A stretch of DNA of 64,000 nucleotides from Providencia alcalifaciens (lineage in GTDB: Bacteria > Pseudomonadota > Gammaproteobacteria > Enterobacterales > Enterobacteriaceae). Below are positions 55,832 through 64,000 of this stretch, piece by piece. Each line of letters opens with the position of its first letter. The first letter of the stretch is position 1. Location: positions 2,480,001 through 2,544,000 of the forward strand of contig NZ_OU659204.1 of NCBI RefSeq assembly GCF_915403165.1, in the 5' to 3' direction. The notes under the pieces are model-generated. The model ran no database searches. It was not told the origin of the DNA and worked only from the letters and a program-made list of their open reading frames with translations. The position numbers and the translations under genes were made by a program.

Positions 55832-55907
55832 TGGTGGGCGATAGCGGGCTCGAACCACTGACCCCCTCCTTGTAAGGGAGGTGCTCTACCAACTGAGCTA
55901 ATCGCCC
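55832..55907 (-). tRNA. tRNA-Val (anticodon TAC)
   Basis: First gene of the array. The 3' CCA is encoded; the 5' end begins 18 bp after the promoter -10 box. It corresponds by position to E. coli valU. Confidence 0.97.
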
Positions 55908-55925
55908 CGTCGTCGATGGAGGTGC

Positions 55926-55953
55926 ATTATAGGGATACTGTGTTCTGAGTCAA
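55926..55953 (-). promoter_or_regulatory. Promoter of the Val/Lys tRNA array
   Basis: On the minus strand TTGACT, a 16-bp spacer and a perfect TATAAT are followed by GCACCTCC. The GC-rich discriminator points to stringent control. The remaining ~300 bp to gltX are AT-rich leader DNA. Confidence 0.85.
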
Positions 55954-56263
55954 CGGTTTTTGAATAGATTTTTTCTGTTCGTTGCAAAAATAATCAAGAT
56001 GTTTTATTTATCACCTACGAAGTACCCTTTTTAATCAATTAACTACATTATCCTACTAAATTTTATTAGAAAAAAATCATCCAAAGCTCACCAGACTAAA
56101 AATTTTAGCGGTTATTTTCTCAATTTGATGATTTTCTTTATCTGTATAGAGAGAAGCAGATTGAGGATTCACTACAGGGTGATAGAATAGAGCAACTTTT
56201 AGCAATGCTTACGATGATCATAAGCGCATTAAGAAACAACGTTTCGCAATTAAGGCAATCTCG

Positions 56264-57685
56264 ATGAGTAAAATCAAAACCCGTTTTGCACCAAGCCCAA
56301 CTGGCTACTTGCACGTTGGTGGTGCTCGTACCGCCCTGTATTCCTGGTTATATAGTCGCCACAATCAGGGCGAATTTGTCCTGCGTATTGAAGACACCGA
56401 CTTAGAACGTTCAACTCAGGAAGCTATCGACGCCATTATGGACGGTATGAACTGGTTGAATTTAAATTGGGATGAAGGCCCTTACTATCAAACTAAGCGT
56501 TTCGATCGCTACAATGCCGTGATCGATACCATGTTAGAAGCAGGTACAGCTTACCGCTGCTACTGCTCTAAAGAACGTTTAGAGGCTTTACGTGAAGAAC
56601 AAATGGTCAAAGGCGAAAAACCTCGTTATGACGGCTGTTGCCGCGACCATAAACATAACCACACTGCGGCAGAACCGCATGTTGTTCGCTTCCGTAACCC
56701 ACAAGACGGTTCAGTGATTTTCAATGACACCATTCGTGGTCCAATTGAATTTAGCAACCAAGAGCTTGATGACTTAATCATTCGTCGTACTGATGGCTCT
56801 CCAACGTATAACTTCTGTGTGGTTATTGATGACTGGGATATGGAAATTACCCACGTAATTCGTGGTGAAGACCATATCAATAACACCCCTCGCCAAATCA
56901 ACATTCTTAAAGCATTAGGTGCGCCAGTTCCTGAATATGCTCACGTTTCTATGATTTTAGGTGATGATGGTAAAAAACTGTCTAAACGCCATGGCGCTGT
57001 TAGCGTTATGCAATACCGCGATGACGGTTACCTTCCACAAGCGTTATTAAACTATTTAGTACGCTTAGGCTGGTCACACGGTGACCAAGAGATCTTCTCA
57101 ATTGAAGAAATGAAAGAATATTTTTCTCTTGATGCAATCAGCAAGTCAGCGAGTGCATTCAACACTGAAAAATTACAGTGGCTGAACCATCACTACATCA
57201 ATACCCTGCCAGCTGAAGAAGTGGCAACCTACCTTGCATGGCATATCGAACAGCAAAATATCGACACCAGCACAGGTCCACAGTTAGTTGAGTTAATCAA
57301 ATTACTGGGTGAGCGCTGTAAGACACTGAAAGAAATGGCGGAATCTTGCCATTACTTCTATCAAGACTTTGAAGAATTTGATGCTGATGCCGCGAAAAAA
57401 CACTTACGTCCAGTTGCACGTCAACCATTAGAAGTGGTGAAAGACAAATTAATCGCTATTTCAGATTGGACGGCTGAAAATGTTCATCAAGCGATTGAAG
57501 CAACTGCGGCTGAATTAGAAGTGGGTATGGGTAAAGTGGGTATGCCTCTACGTGTAGCCGTAACTGGCGCGGGTCAATCTCCTGGACTAGATGTTACCGT
57601 TCATGCTATCGGCCAGGCTCGCTCTGTGGCTCGTATCGAAAAAGCCTTAGCGTTTATCTCAGAACGCGAAGCATCCGCACAATAA
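56264..57685 (+). CDS. gltX: Glutamate--tRNA ligase
   Basis: GltX charges tRNA-Glu. The class I signatures are visible: HIGH-equivalent [16 protein letters not shown] near residue 10 and KMSKS-equivalent [13 protein letters not shown] near residue 235. Zinc ligands in YRCYCSKE and CCRDHKH near residues 98-128 match the zinc site of proteobacterial GluRS. The 473-residue length is standard. AAGG 8 nt before the ATG is the ribosome site. It is divergent from the Val/Lys tRNA array and followed by tRNA-Ala genes, as in E. coli. In E. coli GltX is the target of HipA, so the hipBA module in this window has its possible substrate gene 48 kb away. Confidence 0.97.
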   Translation: MSKIKTRFAPSPTGYLHVGGARTALYSWLYSRHNQGEFVLRIEDTDLERSTQEAIDAIMDGMNWLNLNWDEGPYYQTKRFDRYNAVIDTMLEAGTAYRCYCSKERLEALREEQMVKGEKPRYDGCCRDHKHNHTAAEPHVVRFRNPQDGSVIFNDTIRGPIEFSNQELDDLIIRRTDGSPTYNFCVVIDDWDMEITHVIRGEDHINNTPRQINILKALGAPVPEYAHVSMILGDDGKKLSKRHGAVSVMQYRDDGYLPQALLNYLVRLGWSHGDQEIFSIEEMKEYFSLDAISKSASAFNTEKLQWLNHHYINTLPAEEVATYLAWHIEQQNIDTSTGPQLVELIKLLGERCKTLKEMAESCHYFYQDFEEFDADAAKKHLRPVARQPLEVVKDKLIAISDWTAENVHQAIEATAAELEVGMGKVGMPLRVAVTGAGQSPGLDVTVHAIGQARSVARIEKALAFISEREASAQ

Positions 57686-57731
57686 TTTTCTAAACACAAT
57701 AATTTTCTAAACAAGAAGCCTCTCTCTATAT

Positions 57732-57763
57732 ACTGCCTCTGAACTTAAGGGGCAGTTTTTTTC
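57732..57763 (+). terminator. gltX terminator
   Basis: ACTGCCTCT/AGGGGCAGT pair over 9 bp with one G-T pair and a 7-nt loop, followed by seven T residues, 47 bp after the stop. Confidence 0.85.
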
Positions 57764-57840
57764 AGCTCCCGCATCAAATGGGAATTGATTGCAAAATGTT
57801 CTATATTTCAGCAGTTAAACCCAAAAAACATATTAATATA

Positions 57841-57869
57841 TTGACACTCCAACCGAGCTTGAATATCAT
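57841..57869 (+). promoter_or_regulatory. tRNA-Ala promoter
   Basis: A consensus TTGACA, 17-bp spacer and TATCAT are followed by GCCTCCC, a GC-rich discriminator suited to stringent control, about 25 bp before the first tRNA. Confidence 0.85.
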
Positions 57870-57894
57870 GCCTCCCGTCCAAAAGATTTTGTTT

Positions 57895-57970
<76 letters not shown>

Positions 57971-58019
57971 TCTAAAACCCAATTTAGATGGCTGAATTTC
58001 ATAACAAAATACTTCATTT

Positions 58020-58095
<76 letters not shown>

Positions 58096-58306
58096 AATTC
58101 TTTCTATCCCCCTTTGATTCACTTTTTGCTTTCTGAAATCCTATTTACAGTTATTCTTAATCATCTAATCTAACTCACTTCCCTCTGCTTTACCGTCTAT
58201 TCACATTTAATTTACTCATATATAATTAGCTTATAATTTTATTTAAATAGAATTATTCAGATGTGTCATCGCACATCGTCCGTATTCCATTTCAACTAGG
58301 TGAGTT

Positions 58307-59638
58307 ATGCCACACATAGATGCCGATATCATTGTGATAGGAGCAGGCGTTTCAGGTTTATCAGTCGCAAATCAGTTACAATCCCAACATAAAACAGTCC
58401 TTATCTTAGAAGCTCGCGACCGTCTTGGTGGGCGTATTCATACTCACGAAATTGATAACCAATTTTATGATTTAGGGGCTTCTTGGATACACGGTATTAC
58501 CGATAATCCCATTAATGCCATTGCACAACAGCATCATATCCAAACCGTTGTTTTTAATTACCAAGATGCTATTTTCTATAAGAAAAATGGCTTGGTTTTG
58601 TGTGAAGATGAAAAAGAAGCTTTCGAAGCGGGTCTTGATTATTTAATGGAACAGTTTGAAACCATCTCATCACCCTGCCAATTTAATAATGCAGCCGAAG
58701 CGTTAAATAGTTGGTTGCAAAGCCCTGAATTTCACCATTTATTGACCGTAGATCACCATGCAAGTCAATCCCTGTTTGAACAGCTACAAACAGGTTTACA
58801 TGAATTTTTTGAAGCTATCGCTGAAGATCCCTGTGCTTGCACATTAGAGACATTATCCCCCCATTTTTTACAACTCGAGGGCTTTTGTGAAGGTGATGAA
58901 GTTATTTTCCCTCGTGGATATTCACAAATTATCGAAACGCTATCAAGTGGGCTGGATATTCACCTTAACCACCCTGTTGAACATATCCATTACTTAGACA
59001 ATTATGTCACTGTCACTACGTTTGATGGACAACAGTTCAATGCCAATAAAGTCGTTGTGACCGTACCACTTGGGGTATTGAAGAAAAATAAAATTCATTT
59101 CACACCTATACTGCCTGAAAAAACTCAAGAAGCCATTAATCAGTTAGGTTTCGGTGTATTCAACAAGTTATTTGTCACCTTTGAACAGGCTTTTTGGCGT
59201 AAAAACGCACTCAACAACGTCAATAGTATGTATATCCATGAGTCTGATTATTGGCTAAATTTTATGGATGTGAGTGGGATTTACCAAAAACCAACGTTAC
59301 TGTTTTTATTCGGTGGATTGTCCGCAAAATGGCTAGAGGAGTGTGATGAACACACCGCATGGCATGAGCTGCAAGAATCGCTCAGTAAGGTATTTGATGA
59401 TGTACCCGCGCCTATACGACTGATAAAAACCGAGTGGGAAAAGGATATTTACGCTTATGGTTCGTTTAGCTACCCCGCTCCTAACTATTCTGTGGATCAA
59501 ATTGCCCAATTAAAGCAGCCTATTGATAACAAAATTTTCTTTGCAGGAGAACATTTAGCGTTGTTAGGGGCCGGTACGGTGCATGGGGCTTACCAATCGG
59601 GTATAGACGTCGCTACCACGGTACTTAACGCACAATAA
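58307..59638 (+). CDS. Flavin-containing amine oxidase
   Basis: The 443-residue protein has an N-terminal FAD motif DADIIVIGAGVSGLSVANQL near residue 4, followed by LEARDRLGGRIHTHE, which is the amine oxidase (monoamine/polyamine oxidase) pattern. DLGASWIHGI near residue 55 and the C-terminal FAD-binding FFAGEHLALLGAGTVHGAYQSG near residue 405 complete the fold. No signal peptide is present, so it is cytoplasmic. Substrates in the family include polyamines, tryptophan and aromatic amines; polyamine oxidase-like is the closest in style. AGGTGAG before the ATG gives a ribosome site. It is not part of the E. coli gene order here and probably came with this lineage. Confidence 0.85.
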   Translation: MPHIDADIIVIGAGVSGLSVANQLQSQHKTVLILEARDRLGGRIHTHEIDNQFYDLGASWIHGITDNPINAIAQQHHIQTVVFNYQDAIFYKKNGLVLCEDEKEAFEAGLDYLMEQFETISSPCQFNNAAEALNSWLQSPEFHHLLTVDHHASQSLFEQLQTGLHEFFEAIAEDPCACTLETLSPHFLQLEGFCEGDEVIFPRGYSQIIETLSSGLDIHLNHPVEHIHYLDNYVTVTTFDGQQFNANKVVVTVPLGVLKKNKIHFTPILPEKTQEAINQLGFGVFNKLFVTFEQAFWRKNALNNVNSMYIHESDYWLNFMDVSGIYQKPTLLFLFGGLSAKWLEECDEHTAWHELQESLSKVFDDVPAPIRLIKTEWEKDIYAYGSFSYPAPNYSVDQIAQLKQPIDNKIFFAGEHLALLGAGTVHGAYQSGIDVATTVLNAQ

Positions 59639-59660
59639 CCATCGATTAAGCCTCTAACCC

Positions 59661-59876
59661 TTATTTTCGTTTTAGGGGCTTAACAATGCTCTCTAGCCCT
59701 TCTATCTTCAGCCCGAGCGTCATCTCCATTAATTGCCCCAATCGCCCTGCCGGAAACTCCCCTTTTTTATAAAACCACAGTAGATATTCCTCGGGAAGAT
59801 CAATCAGGACGCAACCTTTATATTTACCAAATGGCATCGATGTATTGGCGATATCAAGTAAGTCTTGTTTTTCCAT
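59661..59876 (-). CDS. ypeB: YpeB-like protein (DUF3820)
   Basis: The 71-residue protein contains MPFGKYKGCVLIDLPEEYLLWF, the signature of the DUF3820 family (a quorum-sensing-regulator-like small domain), and matches the style of E. coli YpeB, which lies next to ligA. Function unknown; cytoplasmic. The C-terminus is basic (VKPLKRK). Here nupC separates it from ligA. It ends 22 bp from the convergent amine oxidase gene. Confidence 0.85.
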   Translation of the reverse strand: MEKQDLLDIANTSMPFGKYKGCVLIDLPEEYLLWFYKKGEFPAGRLGQLMEMTLGLKIEGLESIVKPLKRK

Positions 59877-59897
59877 TTATCCGCTCTTGTTTTAGAT

Positions 59898-59928
59898 ATA
59901 AAAAAACGGCATTCACTGAATGCCGTTT
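59898..59928 (-). terminator. nupC terminator
   Basis: A perfect 11-bp stem AAACGGCATTC/GAATGCCGTTT with a 3-nt loop is followed by seven T residues on the minus strand, 29 bp after the nupC stop and just before ypeB. Confidence 0.9.
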
Positions 59929-59956
59929 CTCACTGTAACACTTTTTGCCGAGATGA

Positions 59957-61141
59957 CTACAGGATTAATCCAACCACCGCAGCAGATAAGAAGCTTACCA
60001 GCGTTGAACCGTACAGTAATTTCAGGCCAAAACGTGCAACGGTATTACCTTGTTTTTCGTCTAACCCTTTAATTGCACCAGCAATAATACCGATGGAAGA
60101 GAAGTTAGCGAATGACACTAAGAATACAGATAGGATGCCCACAGAGCGGTCAGATAAACCAGATGCCACCGCTTTTAAACCATCCATTGCCACGAATTCG
60201 TTAGTCACCATTTTCACTGCCATGATGCCACCAACTTGTAGCGCTTCATTCGCAGGGATGCCTAACATCCAAGCAAATGGATAGAATACATAGCCCAGCA
60301 TAGTTTGGAACGTCACACCAAAAACAGCTGAAAAAATACCATTAATCATCGCAATCAATGCGATAAAACCAATCAACATCGCAGAAACGATAATCGCAAC
60401 TTTAAACCCAGCAAGAATATATTCACCCAGCATTTCGAAGAAGCTTTGACCTTCATGCAGGCTGCGCATTTGGATCTCTTTTTCCCCTTCTGGTGGGTAC
60501 GGGTTGATCAGTGATAACACCACGAATGTACCAAACATGTTTAAGACCAGAGCGGCAACCACATATTTTGGGTCTAACATGGTCATGTATGCACCCACGA
60601 TGGACATTGAAACGGTAGACATCGCCGTTGCTGCCATGGTGTACATTCTTCTTTCTGACATGCTGCTTAATTGATCTTTATAGGCAATAAAGTTTTCGGA
60701 CTGACCCAACAGCAATGAACTTACTGCGTTGAATGACTCAAGTTTACCCATACCGTTTACTTTCGATAACACCGTACCGATGATACGGATCACGAAAGGC
60801 AGGACTTTAATATGTTGTAAAATACCAATCAGCGCGGAGATAAAGATAATTGGACACAACACTTGCAGGAAGAAGAATGCTAAGTTGCCTTCAATCATTC
60901 CTCCGAAGATAAATTTGGTCCCTTCTGCCGCATAACCCAATAAATGGGTAAATACGCCAGCAACACCAAGAACGAAAGACTCACCGATACCTGATTTTAA
61001 GAACAGGTAAGCGAGTGCGATTTGGATCACAAGCAATTGAATAACATAGCGAGGGCGGATCCCTCTACGGTTGCTACTCGCTAAAATCGCGAGAGCGCCG
61101 ATGATGACGATGGATAAAATAAAGTGCAGGATCGAGGTCAT
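59957..61141 (-). CDS. nupC: Nucleoside:H+ symporter NupC
   Basis: NupC imports pyrimidine nucleosides and adenosine with protons. The 394-residue protein has the concentrative nucleoside transporter pattern: GLxFFF-type [20 protein letters not shown] near residue 90, [30 protein letters not shown] (in parts) near 130, [16 protein letters not shown] near 175 and [11 protein letters not shown] near 310. It is closely similar to E. coli NupC throughout. The ATG at 61141 has TTGGAG 6 nt upstream; the TTG at 61156 lies in that ribosome site. In E. coli nupC stands elsewhere near gltX; here it is between ypeB and ligA. Confidence 0.94.
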   Translation of the reverse strand: MTSILHFILSIVIIGALAILASSNRRGIRPRYVIQLLVIQIALAYLFLKSGIGESFVLGVAGVFTHLLGYAAEGTKFIFGGMIEGNLAFFFLQVLCPIIFISALIGILQHIKVLPFVIRIIGTVLSKVNGMGKLESFNAVSSLLLGQSENFIAYKDQLSSMSERRMYTMAATAMSTVSMSIVGAYMTMLDPKYVVAALVLNMFGTFVVLSLINPYPPEGEKEIQMRSLHEGQSFFEMLGEYILAGFKVAIIVSAMLIGFIALIAMINGIFSAVFGVTFQTMLGYVFYPFAWMLGIPANEALQVGGIMAVKMVTNEFVAMDGLKAVASGLSDRSVGILSVFLVSFANFSSIGIIAGAIKGLDEKQGNTVARFGLKLLYGSTLVSFLSAAVVGLIL

Positions 61142-61329
61142 TTTTGACTCCAACAAAGTTACGAATCAGTCTATGCGCATATTCTATGTAATAGACAACA
61201 TTTAAATGAGATTAATGTCACATTAATATGAAAACTGACTCAGCCTATCTTTCAAAAGTCACGAGCAGATCACGTTTCACGAGTAACACATTAATAACAA
61301 CTGTAAAAATGTTAGCCAGAAAATAAGAA

Positions 61330-61360
61330 ATGCCATTATCACGGTGGACGATAATGGCAT
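61330..61360 (-). terminator. ligA terminator
   Basis: ATGCCATTATC/GATAATGGCAT form a perfect 11-bp stem with a 9-nt loop; TTTCTTATTTTC follows on the minus strand, 24 bp after the ligA stop. Confidence 0.75.
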
Positions 61361-61383
61361 TGCGCATTAAATATAGGTCACGA

Positions 61384-63423
<2,040 letters not shown>

Positions 63424-63435
63424 TCACCAATAGAT

Positions 63436-63463
63436 ATAAAAAACCCCCTGAATCGGGGGTTTT
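63436..63463 (-). terminator. zipA terminator
   Basis: On the minus strand AAAACCCCC-GATTCA-GGGGGTTTT is a 9-bp stem with a 6-nt loop and a following T-run, 3 bp after the zipA stop and 20 bp before the ligA start. ligA thus needs read-through or a promoter inside zipA. Confidence 0.85.
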
Positions 63464-63465
63464 AA

Positions 63466-64000
63466 TTAACTTAATGTATTTCGAATTCTTGCATGATACA
63501 CCTCTATTTTTTGAGGTGTCAGTATTTTTCGTTCATCATCCAACACAACACCACCTGCATCTGATGCAATACGTTGTGCCGCTTGGAGCATTAATTTAAA
63601 GTTCTGGCTAGCTTCACCATAAGACGGCACCATCATAAAGATGGAGACGCCCGGCGTGGTGAAATCAGACATGGCTTCTGGGTCAAATGATCCTGGTTTC
63701 ACCATGTTTGCCAGACTAAATAATACTGGCCCCGATCCCGCTGGATGAACGTGACGGTGGAAGATATTCATGGCACCGAATTGGAAGCCAGCTTGAAGAA
63801 TACTTTGCAGTAATGCCTCACCTTCAAGAACCTGCCCATGATGCGCTGCAACATGCAGTACCAGAACAATTTCTTTTTCACTTGCAACTGCTGCTTTTTC
63901 TGCCGGCGCATTTGATACTTCGAGCTCTACTTCGGTGTGAGGCTGAACCACTGGTTGTACCGCTTCTTGATGAGCAGACATTTGTGGTACAGACTCTTGC
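63466..64000 (-). CDS. zipA: Cell division protein ZipA, N-terminal part outside the window
   Basis: ZipA anchors the FtsZ ring to the inner membrane. Only the C-terminal 178 residues or so are seen; the frame is open to the window edge through codons QESVPQ before Met at 63981. The visible part begins with the end of the Pro/Gln/Val-rich linker ([18 protein letters not shown]) and contains the complete FtsZ-binding domain, with [43 protein letters not shown] and [18 protein letters not shown]. The N-terminal membrane helix lies beyond base 64000. Conserved partner gene ligA follows. Confidence 0.95.
   Translation of the reverse strand, partial: QESVPQMSAHQEAVQPVVQPHTEVELEVSNAPAEKAAVASEKEIVLVLHVAAHHGQVLEGEALLQSILQAGFQFGAMNIFHRHVHPAGSGPVLFSLANMVKPGSFDPEAMSDFTTPGVSIFMMVPSYGEASQNFKLMLQAAQRIASDAGGVVLDDERKILTPQKIEVYHARIRNTLS

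Noticed and set aside
54968..55892. Several short minus-strand frames over the tRNA array
   Set aside because: They translate the repeated tRNA-Val and tRNA-Lys sequences and are not protein genes.
55165..55907. Regular repeats suggestive of a CRISPR array
   Set aside because: The repeats are complete tRNA genes with cloverleaf structure and varied spacers.

Overview
The window reads as chromosome of an enterobacterium of the Morganellaceae, most likely Providencia. This is inferred from gene content and order, not from a database search. The housekeeping genes follow the E. coli order around 50-53 min (fabB, mnmC, yfcL, epmC, yfcA, aroC, prmB, smrB, sixA, fadJ, fadI, yfcZ, fadL, mlaA, argW, then val/lys tRNAs, gltX, ala tRNAs, ypeB, ligA, zipA). 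The DNA is AT-rich by eye, and lineage-specific blocks sit between the conserved genes: a hut cluster, tctCBA/DE, a hipBA module, tandem giant Sel1-repeat genes and an MrpJ-like regulator. One full ERIC repeat is present.

Layout. 1-6.2 kb: two tandem paralogous Sel1-repeat genes, the first cut by the left edge. 6.3-8.1 kb: a hipBA-type module with the same inverted repeat at both ends. 8.2-13.6 kb: the TctDE two-component system divergent from the tripartite tricarboxylate transporter TctCBA. 13.7-17.8 kb: a small DMT transporter, a LysR regulator and three uncharacterised genes. 17.9-25.9 kb: conserved core from fabB to prmB. 26.1-33.5 kb: histidine utilisation (permease, hutH, hutU, hutC, hutI), lying between prmB and smrB. 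33.7-42.0 kb: smrB, sixA, the FadR-controlled fatty-acid genes (fadIJ, yfcZ, fadL), a 31-codon small gene and mlaA. 42.4-51.2 kb: argW tRNA, a lipoprotein, acetyltransferase and anion transporter genes, then a MetQ / CMD-peroxidase / flavin monooxygenase / MetNI locus. 51.5-53.8 kb: CPA1 K+(Na+)/H+ antiporter and an MrpJ-like regulator. 53.8-55.2 kb: AT-rich gene-poor DNA. 55.2-58.1 kb: Val/Lys tRNA array with a broken tRNA-Lys, gltX and two tRNA-Ala genes. 58.3-64.0 kb: amine oxidase, ypeB, nupC, ligA and the 3' part of zipA.

How the genes work together. HutH, HutU and HutI carry histidine to formiminoglutamate under HutC; GTATATAC operators lie before hutU and hutI. The third enzyme step product has no hutG in the window. 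FadL imports long-chain fatty acids and FadI/FadJ oxidise them; recognisable FadR boxes lie upstream of fadI and fadL, and fabB carries adjacent FadR and FabR boxes. The locus at 45-51 kb looks like a dedicated uptake-and-oxidation pathway for an unknown small molecule: a MetQ-MetN-MetI importer, a two-domain carboxymuconolactone-decarboxylase/AhpD-like protein and an FMO-like flavoenzyme, with a cyclase-family hydrolase alongside. This is the best candidate here for an undescribed system.
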